Origin: Marivita cryptomonadis
GTDB lineage: Bacteria; Pseudomonadota; Alphaproteobacteria; Rhodobacterales; Rhodobacteraceae
Direction of reading: 5' to 3'
Assembly (NCBI RefSeq): GCF_002115725.1
Contig: NZ_JFKD01000006.1
Location: 62,001 to 126,000, forward strand
DNA length: 64,000 bases
Part shown: piece after piece, positions 1-7,823 of the stretch
How the letters are laid out: each line of letters opens with the position of its first letter
How positions within the stretch are numbered: the first letter of the stretch is position 1
Notes under the pieces: model-generated
Told to the model about the DNA's origin: nothing
What the model saw: only the letters and a program-made list of their open reading frames with translations
The model's database searches: none
Program-made: the position numbers and the translations under genes

Positions 1-1
1 A

Positions 2-2197
2 GGTGCCGGATCGCTTCTGGTGCGGTCGTTCCAAGGCAACAGCGACCTGATCGCACAGGCCAATGCGCATGTCTCGGAATACTCGCAATCGGCGTCGGTT
101 CTGCCCGCTAGCCCAATCGGTGACACGGATCTGGTGCCGGTCGTCGCTGCCTTGAACGTCCTGCGCGACATGCCCGCCAATCCCACCATCTCTGATCCCG
201 AACCGGATGGCAGACTGACCTATGGTCTCTATCAGGGCGAAGTCATCGGATCGCAGGCTGCCCAAACCTACCGCCGGGGGCTCAATCAACGCCTGTTGCC
301 CCGTCTGCTTCTGCGCTTGGAGGAACAGATCAGCGGCAACATGAACAATCCGGATCTGCTATACGAAGCGCTCAAGATCTATCTGATGCTGGGTCTTCAG
401 GGGCCGATGAATCAGGATCTGGTCACCGAATGGATGCAGCTGGATTGGGAGCTTTCATTCCCCGGCCCCGCCCGCGAGGAGTTCCGGCAGGATCTTGAAA
501 TCCACCTGACCGCGTTGCTGGATCAACCAATGCAGCAGATTGAACTGAACGGCCCATTGGTCGAACAGGTGCAGACATTGCTGTCGGAAATGCCGCTGGC
601 GCAACGTGTCTATAACGGCATCATCAACAGCCCGGCGGCAGTCGCACTGCCCACATGGCGGATCACCGACGCCGGTGGCCCCGCAGTGTCGCGGGTTCTG
701 GTGCGGTCTTCGGGCAAACCCTTGACCGACGGCGTTGACGGTATCTTCACATATGACGGGTTCAACAACGTCTTCCTTGGCGAAGCACTGGGCGTCGCCG
801 CTCGGATTCAGCGCGAAAGCTGGGTGCTTGGCCCACGAGGCGAGGCCGAACAGACGGAGCAGGCGCTCGCTGCGCTCAGTCGTGATGTACTCGACCTTTA
901 TTACAATGATTTCATTGCGCAATACGATGCGGTTCTGGGGGACGTCGACATCATCCCGCTCGAGTCGCTCAGCCATGCCGTTGAAGTCACCAATGTGCTC
1001 TCAGGCCCGACATCCCCCATCGTCAACATTCTCGAAGCGATTGCCGATGAGACCAAGCTGACCGAGGATCGTGGCGGCAATGGTGCAGCGGGGCTGGCCG
1101 GCGATGTCGGAGCGATTGCCCAAGATGACGCATTAAGGGGCTCAAGCTCGCGCACGCGACTATTGCTTGAAGCGTTGTCGCAATCGGCGGCCGCATCGGG
1201 AGAGGCCACTCCGCAGCCACCCGGGGCGTATGTCGTGGACAGGTTCAATTGGCTGCATCAGCTGACCACGCCGCCCGAACCGGGCTTGCCGTCGCAACTT
1301 GACGAGTTGATCGGTCTTTTGACTGAACTGTATCAAGAGCTGAACAAGATGAGCTTTTCCGGCTCTTCAACCAGCAGCGAAGGCGGTGCCGCCATCCAGC
1401 GCTTCCAAGAAGCAGCGGCGCGCACCGATGGGCCACTTGAACGTTGGGCCACCCAGATCGCGTCAGGATCGTCGGGCATTACGTCGGACAATACCCGGAC
1501 AGGCCTCAATGCGCGCTGGCAATCGACCATTCTGCCGTTCTGTGAACAGGCTTTGGCAGATCGCTATCCGTTCAATCGACGGGCCCAAGCAGATGTGGCT
1601 GTTGCCGATTTCCAAAAGTTGTTTGGGCCGGCTGGACTGATCGACAGTTTCGTCAACGAGAACCTGATCCAATACATTGACACCCGCACGCGGCCTTGGT
1701 CGTGGAAGCAGGTGAACGATGTTGATCTGGGCATAAGCCCTGCAGTCCTTGAGCAATTGCAGTACGCTGCCGAAATCCGCGAAGCATTCTTTGCGGGTGG
1801 CGCGCCGAACATCCAGTTCCAGTTGATGCCACAGGCGCTGGATCCCAAAGCGGAATCCGTCCTTTTGGAAGCACATGGAAGCCAGGTCCCCTTTGCCCAT
1901 CGCGGCGGTGCACCGACTCCGGTGGCGCTGAATTGGCCGGGCGGTGTTGGGCTTGCGCGGATCACCTTCTCGCCGCCCACGCAGAACACCGAAAGTGTTC
2001 TGCAAAAAGACGGGCCTTGGGCGTGGTTCAGGTTGCTGGATGCGGCCGAGGTGCGGCGTACCAACGTGTCGGACCGCAAGCGCGTGATCTTCAACGTCGG
2101 TGGCCGGATCTCAATCTACCAACTTCAGGCCGGTTCAGTCTTGAATCCGTTCGCGCTGCCGGCGCTTTCGAAATTCAGCTGCCCGAAAACGTTCTAA
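2..2197 (+). CDS. tssM: Type VI secretion inner-membrane protein TssM (IcmF family), 3' part
   Basis: The frame is open from the left edge, so this is the C-terminal ~730 residues of a longer protein; TssM is usually about 1100-1200 residues, so the N-terminal membrane and GTPase-like part lies upstream of the window. TssM forms the T6SS trans-envelope complex with TssL and TssJ. The visible part is a soluble, helical periplasmic region typical of the IcmF-related and IcmF C-terminal domains, ending in a beta-rich segment (WPGG..., then a VGGRISIYQL strand near the end). The assignment rests on general similarity of this C-terminus and on the tagF, phosphatase and kinase genes next to it. The stop TAA overlaps the tagF ATG (TAATG), which suggests translational coupling. 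The GTG at 20 is only the first possible start inside the window, not the true start. Confidence 0.85.
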   Translation, partial: GAGSLLVRSFQGNSDLIAQANAHVSEYSQSASVLPASPIGDTDLVPVVAALNVLRDMPANPTISDPEPDGRLTYGLYQGEVIGSQAAQTYRRGLNQRLLPRLLLRLEEQISGNMNNPDLLYEALKIYLMLGLQGPMNQDLVTEWMQLDWELSFPGPAREEFRQDLEIHLTALLDQPMQQIELNGPLVEQVQTLLSEMPLAQRVYNGIINSPAAVALPTWRITDAGGPAVSRVLVRSSGKPLTDGVDGIFTYDGFNNVFLGEALGVAARIQRESWVLGPRGEAEQTEQALAALSRDVLDLYYNDFIAQYDAVLGDVDIIPLESLSHAVEVTNVLSGPTSPIVNILEAIADETKLTEDRGGNGAAGLAGDVGAIAQDDALRGSSSRTRLLLEALSQSAAASGEATPQPPGAYVVDRFNWLHQLTTPPEPGLPSQLDELIGLLTELYQELNKMSFSGSSTSSEGGAAIQRFQEAAARTDGPLERWATQIASGSSGITSDNTRTGLNARWQSTILPFCEQALADRYPFNRRAQADVAVADFQKLFGPAGLIDSFVNENLIQYIDTRTRPWSWKQVNDVDLGISPAVLEQLQYAAEIREAFFAGGAPNIQFQLMPQALDPKAESVLLEAHGSQVPFAHRGGAPTPVALNWPGGVGLARITFSPPTQNTESVLQKDGPWAWFRLLDAAEVRRTNVSDRKRVIFNVGGRISIYQLQAGSVLNPFALPALSKFSCPKTF

Positions 2198-2880
2198 TGA
2201 CGGCCATGACGTTCGGAGCATTTGGGAAAATCCCCTCGGTTGGGGATTTTTTCCGCATTAATGCACCGACTGGGTTCCCGTCCGTCTGGGATGAATGGTT
2301 GCAACGCTGCCTTGTGTCTGGCGCACATGCTTATGGCGCGGGCTGGGACGAGCTTTACATGTCGGTCCCGATCTGGCGCTTCAGTCTGTCGCCGGGGATT
2401 GCGGGGCAGAGCGCGATCATGGGAATTCTGATGCCCTCAGTTGACCGGGTGGGGCGACGTTTTCCTCTGACGCTCATGGCCGGGTTGCCAGAGGACACCA
2501 AAGTCATTGATGCGCATTTCGTGGATGACGAGACTTTTGAAACGCTCGAGACTATCGCGCTTTCTGTACTTGATGAGGACATCAGCAAAGACGCGCTTGA
2601 AGAAAAGCTGTCCGCGGTCACATGCCCTGTCGGTGCAGGATCATCAGTATGCCGGGTTTCCCCCGGCAGTGTGGTCGCCTGCGCATCCACCAACTCACAT
2701 GACTTGCTTGCCACCACCACCGCTGCGCTCTTGGCGCGGTCGTTCCAATCGCCCACGATTTGGAGCACGCTGATGGAGGGCGATAACCGGCTGATGGTCT
2801 GTGACGGTTTACCGGACGGATTGAACATGCAAGGTTTGTTTGATCTGGACGCTGATCTCTGGAGAGAAGGCATTTTATGA
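2197..2880 (+). CDS. tagF: Type VI secretion-associated protein TagF
   Basis: A 227-residue protein of the TagF family (SciT/TagF, DUF2094). The N-terminal motif GAFGKIPSVGDFFR is the family hallmark, followed by the WDEWLQ helix and a P-loop-like W-R-F-S-L-SPG region. In Pseudomonas aeruginosa TagF is a post-translational repressor of the H1-T6SS that acts through Fha independently of, or alongside, the PpkA/PppA switch; that role is inferred here from family and context. The ATG at 2197 overlaps the tssM stop; a second ATG at 2209 is an alternative start that would remove four residues. The TGA overlaps the next ATG (ATGA at 2877-2880), so tssM, tagF and the phosphatase probably form one transcript with coupled translation. 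Confidence 0.9.
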   Translation: MTAMTFGAFGKIPSVGDFFRINAPTGFPSVWDEWLQRCLVSGAHAYGAGWDELYMSVPIWRFSLSPGIAGQSAIMGILMPSVDRVGRRFPLTLMAGLPEDTKVIDAHFVDDETFETLETIALSVLDEDISKDALEEKLSAVTCPVGAGSSVCRVSPGSVVACASTNSHDLLATTTAALLARSFQSPTIWSTLMEGDNRLMVCDGLPDGLNMQGLFDLDADLWREGIL

Positions 2881-3602
2881 ATGTTGTTGCCCCACGGGTC
2901 CGCTACAACGCCCGCAGCCATGTGGGACTGAAGCGCAAAGTCAATGAAGACTCTGTCCTTGCCCTGCCTGAACAAAACATCTGGGTTGTCTCGGACGGGA
3001 TGGGTGGACACGAGGCCGGAGATTTCGCAAGTCGCCTGATCACTGACATGATCGCCACCATCGAACCAGAACTGACTGCAACCGACCGCATGCATGCGCT
3101 GCGCCACGCGATCCAGAAAGCCCACAGCGTCATTCGCGCTGAGGCTGATGCACGCGGTGTCGCAACGATCGGGGCCACCGTGGCCAGCCTGATGTTGGCG
3201 AACGGGCATTTCGTTGGATTATGGGCTGGTGACAGCCGCATTTACCGTTTGCATGACGGCGCAATCCAGATGCTGACTGCTGACCATTCTCTGGTGGCCC
3301 CCTTGGTCGAGTCCGGTCACATGACATGGGATGAGGCTGAACATCATCCGCAATCCAACGCAATTACACGTGCGGTTGGGGTCGGGGATGAGCTAGAGCT
3401 CGACAAGGTGCGCGGCACGGTCGAACCGGGTGATCGGTTTTTGGTGTGCTCGGATGGTCTGACGAAATACGCCACGTTCAAGATGATCGAGGACGTGATG
3501 AGTACCGAGCCTTTGGAGACGGTTGTCGATCGCCTGTTGCAAATTGCTCTGGACGGTGGTGGGGCCGACAACATCTCGGTGATCGTGGTCGATGTGACCT
3601 GA
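2877..3602 (+). CDS. pppA: PP2C-type Ser/Thr protein phosphatase PppA (T6SS)
   Basis: A 241-residue PPM/PP2C phosphatase. All metal-binding motifs are visible: NEDS near residue 23, SDGMGGHEAGD near 40, GATVAS, WAGDSRIY, SDGLTKYA and GGADNISVIVVD at the end, so the enzyme should be active. In T6SS loci PppA removes the phosphate that PpkA puts on Fha and so disassembles or resets the apparatus. The gene overlaps tagF by four bases and converges with the kinase gene, the usual kinase/phosphatase pairing of threonine-phosphorylation-controlled T6SS. There is no membrane segment, so it is cytoplasmic. A Stp1-type housekeeping phosphatase is the only real alternative, but the position argues for PppA. 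Confidence 0.9.
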   Translation: MNVVAPRVRYNARSHVGLKRKVNEDSVLALPEQNIWVVSDGMGGHEAGDFASRLITDMIATIEPELTATDRMHALRHAIQKAHSVIRAEADARGVATIGATVASLMLANGHFVGLWAGDSRIYRLHDGAIQMLTADHSLVAPLVESGHMTWDEAEHHPQSNAITRAVGVGDELELDKVRGTVEPGDRFLVCSDGLTKYATFKMIEDVMSTEPLETVVDRLLQIALDGGGADNISVIVVDVT

Positions 3603-3608
3603 TCCATC

Positions 3609-3636
3609 AAACCCCGCGCTCAGCGCGCGAGGGTTT
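3609..3636. terminator. Bidirectional hairpin between pppA and ppkA
   Basis: Inverted repeat AAACCC-CGCGC / GCGCG-CGA-GGGTTT with a 3-base bulge, placed exactly where two convergent genes meet. The stop codon of ppkA sits in the loop. A-rich and T-rich ends lie on both sides, so it could end transcription from both directions. Confidence 0.55.
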
Positions 3637-5815
3637 CGAGGATTCGACTATCCAGCGAGAAAATCCGCGCAGCCATATTGCGGTCGTCGCCCAACAGGGC
3701 TTCGGAATAACTGGTCGCAGATTCACTGGTCGGACGCATTTCGTTGAACAGTGGCGCACTTGAATGGATCACCAGTACTTTGCTTTTTCCCAGTGTTGAA
3801 TCGTCGACCCGGAACGCCAGCCCGCCATTCTGTTGCGCTTCCCGAATGGAATACGCCACACGGATGGACACCGGCCCGCTTTCCCCCTCACGTAACGCTT
3901 CCACGGAATTGTCCGGGCGGTTGAGGTTGGGCAAAAGATGGAACACGTTGCCTGAGACATCCAGCACCGAAACGGTCAAGAAACCGTCGGAGACATCCGC
4001 TGGGATTTCAACGTCAATCACAGGGTTTTCGCCGACCAGAAATTCACCCGACGGATTGGCGTTGTTGTCCTGATCGCCCTGATAGAATGCAACATCATTG
4101 GGGCTGGACGGAGCTTTGGGCATAACGCTTTCGATCAGGCAAAGCGTCGTATTCAGAATGTCGACATCAAGATCGAGGGGGCGCGAGCCGATAACTGCTG
4201 ACAGCGCATTCGCCAACGCTGCACGGCTTTCCGCGCTCGACATCTCACCGCCGATCACCACAGGGCTTTCGGGGCCATAGCCCGCAATCGGGCGGTTGAC
4301 GAGCTGAAGCGGGCCGCAATCCGCAAAGGTGTTGAGGATCGGATCAAGCTTTTCCGGGGCGAGGATGATTGCTTCAAGCGTCAGATTGGGTTCCCCGTTC
4401 AGCGCTCCCAAAGCTCCGGCGTCGAACGCGGCCATCACGGCATCAAAGACCGGACGGCTTGTCGTGGTGCCTTCGACCTCGGCAGTGTTGCCAGACAGGG
4501 AGACACGCCAAACGTCCATTTCATCAATGGCATCAACCACGGTCAAAACGTCTTGCCCCCAGCTTTCGGCAATCGTGCCGCTGGCAAGGGTCAGATCGAA
4601 GGTGCCACCTTGTGCCTGCATCTGTTCGCGCAGCGACGTGGCGATTTCGTCGGCCGGTACAAATCCCACGGCGCGGGGTGGAGTATCTTTGGCTTTGGCA
4701 ATCGATAGGCGATAAGGGTCGGCAACGGGTAGGCTGGGTTCCGAAGTGAACAGCCCCAGCGCAAACGCGCCTGCAAGACCGGCAATCACGACACCGCCTA
4801 TGGCGATGGGCAGGACCATCCCACCCTTTTTGCTGTCCTTCTGCGCGGCTTTCGGCGTTGTCTTTGGAGCAGTGTCCCGAGAGGGCGGCGGCGCGGTGAT
4901 CGGCTCCGCAGGCTCTGCGGCTTTCGCGGCTGCATTCATCGGCACGATCACGGTCGCGTCAGAGAGCGGTTCGTTTTCCGGCGCATCGAACGGGTTTCCT
5001 GCCAGCGCGTCCAAGACGGCGGCGGCACTGGGGAAACGGTCGTCCGGGTTGGGTTGGGTCATCTTGTCGAGGATCGACTTCAACGGCTCAGGCACACCGG
5101 ACGTGTCCAGCGGCTCTGCCTTTTTCTGCACGACTTCCATCGGATTGCGCCCGATATCCGGCGATTTGCCACGGAAGTTCGCCAGAAGAGATGCGCCAAG
5201 CGAATAGATATCAGTGCGGGCATCGGTCTTGCCCGCCAATTGCTCGGGGGCCGCATAGGCGTATTTGCCGGCAAATTCGTTGCCGACAATTGTTTCTGCA
5301 CCAGGATTAGTGTCCTTGGCGATCCCGAAGTCGATGATCACCGCCTGAGCCGGGTCATCGTCGCGCAAGAGGATGTTGTCCGGAGACAGGTCACGGTGGA
5401 AAATGTTGCGGTCATGCGCAGCCCGCAAGCCTTCGCAGACACGCTTGCAGATCACCAGCAGGTCATCGGCTGACATTGGTCCCTGCTTGAGCTTTTTGTC
5501 CATGCCTGGGCCGTCGACATAGTCGATCAGCAGGTAGACATGCCCGTCAGCTGTACGGTGGTTCTCGGAATACCGGACAATCGCATCGTGCCTGATCTCG
5601 CGCATCTCTTCTTCGCGAGTGAGCAGAAGCAGGTAATCCTCATTGGTCGAGAATTCTGATTTCAGGACTTTGAGGGCGACAAGCCGTCCAGAAATCTCGG
5701 ACCGAGCGCGATACACGTCAGATGTGCCGCCGCGTCCAAGAATGGCTTCGACGCGGTAGGTGTTATTCACCAGATCGCCAGGCTTAAAAAGGTCCCCTGG
5801 ACGGCTTCCTGTCAT
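3620..5815 (-). CDS. ppkA: T6SS membrane-anchored Ser/Thr kinase PpkA
   Basis: A 731-residue protein with a Hanks-type kinase domain at residues ~18-275: glycine loop GRGGTSDVY (27-35), Lys49, catalytic HRDLSPDN (140-147), DFG (162-164) and APE (189-191). Next come a proline/alanine-rich linker (~290-330), one transmembrane helix (~333-356) and a ~370-residue periplasmic part. The periplasmic part ends in a domain that resembles DUF4384 (the VSGNVFHLLPN motif), a domain often joined to bacterial kinases. In T6SS, PpkA dimerises on an outside signal and phosphorylates Fha to trigger assembly. It follows ompA on the same strand (34-base gap), so the OmpA-type protein may feed the periplasmic sensor. 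All catalytic residues are present. Confidence 0.88.
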   Translation of the reverse strand: MTGSRPGDLFKPGDLVNNTYRVEAILGRGGTSDVYRARSEISGRLVALKVLKSEFSTNEDYLLLLTREEEMREIRHDAIVRYSENHRTADGHVYLLIDYVDGPGMDKKLKQGPMSADDLLVICKRVCEGLRAAHDRNIFHRDLSPDNILLRDDDPAQAVIIDFGIAKDTNPGAETIVGNEFAGKYAYAAPEQLAGKTDARTDIYSLGASLLANFRGKSPDIGRNPMEVVQKKAEPLDTSGVPEPLKSILDKMTQPNPDDRFPSAAAVLDALAGNPFDAPENEPLSDATVIVPMNAAAKAAEPAEPITAPPPSRDTAPKTTPKAAQKDSKKGGMVLPIAIGGVVIAGLAGAFALGLFTSEPSLPVADPYRLSIAKAKDTPPRAVGFVPADEIATSLREQMQAQGGTFDLTLASGTIAESWGQDVLTVVDAIDEMDVWRVSLSGNTAEVEGTTTSRPVFDAVMAAFDAGALGALNGEPNLTLEAIILAPEKLDPILNTFADCGPLQLVNRPIAGYGPESPVVIGGEMSSAESRAALANALSAVIGSRPLDLDVDILNTTLCLIESVMPKAPSSPNDVAFYQGDQDNNANPSGEFLVGENPVIDVEIPADVSDGFLTVSVLDVSGNVFHLLPNLNRPDNSVEALREGESGPVSIRVAYSIREAQQNGGLAFRVDDSTLGKSKVLVIHSSAPLFNEMRPTSESATSYSEALLGDDRNMAARIFSLDSRILETLAR

Positions 5816-5848
5816 AATGTCTCCGGTTTCAGAAGGTGACCGAAGTCA

Positions 5849-6436
5849 TTACCCAAGCGCTTGGAATTCAACACGTCGATTTTCGTCGCTGCGCGGATCG
5901 TTTGCATTGAAAGGCGCACTTTCGCCCATGCCAATCGCTTCAAGCCGGGTCTCGGGGATGCCGCATTCGGTCACAAGGTGCCGTTTGACCTCTTTTGCGC
6001 GCAACAGCGAAAGATTTTCATTGTAGGACGCAGAACCCGAGCTGTCGGTATGACCAACGATTTGGAAAAGTTGGACATCAACGGCTTTCATCACGTCGCA
6101 CAATGTTGCCAGCTGCGGCTTCTGATCTGGGCGGAGCGTCGCGCTGTCAAAATCGAATTTGATCTTGATATTGACCTGATCGGCCTTTTCGACCTCGGTA
6201 TAGGTGGCTGCGGCAGTTGTGACCGTCGTCGTAGGCTCTGCCGTCACCGCGGTGGTCGTTGTTGACTCTGACGGGACCAGAACAAGCCCACGGGTTTTTT
6301 GCTTTTCAAATGCTTGCATCATCTGTTCGGCTGTCATTTCACCGCTTTCAGAAGATTGCGCAGCGACCCGGTCAACTAAGCCGACCGATAGTGTGATCGC
6401 AAGGGTGAGGGCGGTAACAGTTCGAATTTTCGACAT
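5849..6436 (-). CDS. OmpA-family peptidoglycan-binding protein of the T6SS locus
   Basis: A 195-residue secreted protein. It starts with a signal peptide (basic MSKIR, hydrophobic core, probable cleavage after VDRVAAQ or just before), has a short threonine/valine-rich linker (~60-85) and a C-terminal OmpA domain (~90-195). The peptidoglycan-binding signature is seen as IVGHTDSSGSASYNENLSLLRAKEV and the final NRRVEFQ. It likely anchors to the cell wall and may act as the TagL-like wall-binding partner of the T6SS complex or of the PpkA sensor domain. It precedes ppkA on the same strand, and they are probably co-transcribed. It lacks a lipobox, so it should be soluble in the periplasm. Confidence 0.82.
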   Translation of the reverse strand: MSKIRTVTALTLAITLSVGLVDRVAAQSSESGEMTAEQMMQAFEKQKTRGLVLVPSESTTTTAVTAEPTTTVTTAAATYTEVEKADQVNIKIKFDFDSATLRPDQKPQLATLCDVMKAVDVQLFQIVGHTDSSGSASYNENLSLLRAKEVKRHLVTECGIPETRLEAIGMGESAPFNANDPRSDENRRVEFQALG

Positions 6437-6671
6437 AGTAATACATGTCCTCGGATGAAAAAGGTTTGGTACCTCAAGACTAACTTAGCTCTTCCGTTGC
6501 GGCAATGGCTTTGACGGTCTTGGATGCGAATGGGTCCAATCCGTGGTTCTGTGATCGCGATCCGAACAGCGTCAGAGCGTCAAACGTGGAGAAACACACA
6601 GGTTTGGCTTGGATTGAGGCCCAGAATCCGGTTTAACTGGCGAAAGATTTTTTAGTTAGGACTTTTGTTTC

Positions 6672-7544
6672 ATGCGCTTGCTCCCGGCGATTATCCTGAG
6701 CATTGCAATCATTCTGGCACCGATCATCTGGATTTTCGTGCCGAGGCTGATGTCCGGTGGCGAAGAGGGGTTTGCCGGGACTGCGATCGACTCGGGTGCG
6801 CGGATCGAAATCGAGATGCTGAGTCAGCAGGTTGAAGACCTTCAAATCCGGCTGGATGACATGGCGCAAGAGATGTCTCGTATTGCGGCCACTGCATCGC
6901 GCGCGCCAGTTGCTCCGTTTCCCGACCAAGCGCTTGCGGCACCGCAACCCGGCACAGGGGCGGACGTTTTCCGACAGAACGGCCAGAATGACATCATCGA
7001 TGCGTATGCGCAGGTTGTCCTGATCGCCAATCGGCGCGAGGTGAACGAAGGTCTGACAATCGCCGGACCCTCCTATCTGACCCGCGTGTTCGGACCCCCA
7101 CGCGAGGTGATGTCCGACAATTGCGAAGAAATGACCAATCCGCGTCTGGCCAGCAAGCTTGTGCTCGAAGACGTCGGACCGATCCGCGTCCGTATGCTGA
7201 AACCCGCCGCCGATTCCATCCGCCGCGTTTTTGAAGAAGTGCGTGTTACGGATCCTGATCTCTATGCACGGATCAATACTGCGGGTTCCTTGTGTGTGCG
7301 CCAAATCCGCGGCACCCGTGGCCGGGCCTCCACCCATGCGTTCGGCCTCGCGGTTGATCTCAACATCGACGGCGTGTTGGACACGTTGGGCGATGGCAAG
7401 ACGCAATTGGGCCTGACCATCCTTGCCGATTTTTTCAGGGACGAAGGCTGGGTTTGGGGCGCGTCCTGGGGTCGCGAAGACAGCATGCATTTCGAGGTCA
7501 GCCGTCAAAAACTTGATGAATGGATCAATGCTGGCGCGCTTTGA
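6672..7544 (+). CDS. Membrane-anchored M15-family D-Ala-D-Ala carboxypeptidase-like protein
   Basis: A 290-residue protein with an N-terminal membrane anchor (~4-27), a coiled-coil stretch (IEIEMLSQQVEDLQIRLDDM, ~43-62) and a C-terminal M15 peptidase domain. The zinc site is complete: THAFGLAVDLN gives the HxxGxAxD motif, and DSMHFE gives the third ligand with WGASWGRED before it. This points to a periplasmic peptidoglycan carboxypeptidase or endopeptidase. The gene is divergent from ompA-ppkA across a 235-base gap. Being membrane-anchored and next to the structural genes, it may open the cell wall for T6SS assembly rather than be an injected effector; this is inference. The ATG at 6672 is used, placing the anchor directly at the N-terminus. 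Confidence 0.75.
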   Translation: MRLLPAIILSIAIILAPIIWIFVPRLMSGGEEGFAGTAIDSGARIEIEMLSQQVEDLQIRLDDMAQEMSRIAATASRAPVAPFPDQALAAPQPGTGADVFRQNGQNDIIDAYAQVVLIANRREVNEGLTIAGPSYLTRVFGPPREVMSDNCEEMTNPRLASKLVLEDVGPIRVRMLKPAADSIRRVFEEVRVTDPDLYARINTAGSLCVRQIRGTRGRASTHAFGLAVDLNIDGVLDTLGDGKTQLGLTILADFFRDEGWVWGASWGREDSMHFEVSRQKLDEWINAGAL

Positions 7545-7823
7545 ATGGACCGCGCGCCCGTGTCGGTACGGCACTGCAAGCACCGAAGTCCCCCGTGCGA
7601 CAACGCTCAGCGCACCGGTAGACATTCCGTAAGGCACCAACCGCGACAATTGGTAAAGGCGCGTCAACTCATCCCAAAGTGCGATCCCCTAAAGCAAGCT
7701 GCGTGACTGGTTCATCTTTGCAGAGCAAGGCTCAACGTCGCCCCCACTTGTTCCGGTGAAAACGTAGGCACCCACAGAAAACCATGCGCCCAGGCGGTGC
7801 GACAACCAGCCAGAGCCCGCGTG

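Noticed and set aside
6672..7544. Injected T6SS effector
   Set aside because: The M15 protein has its own N-terminal membrane anchor and no adjacent immunity gene, so a cell-wall enzyme of the producer is more likely.
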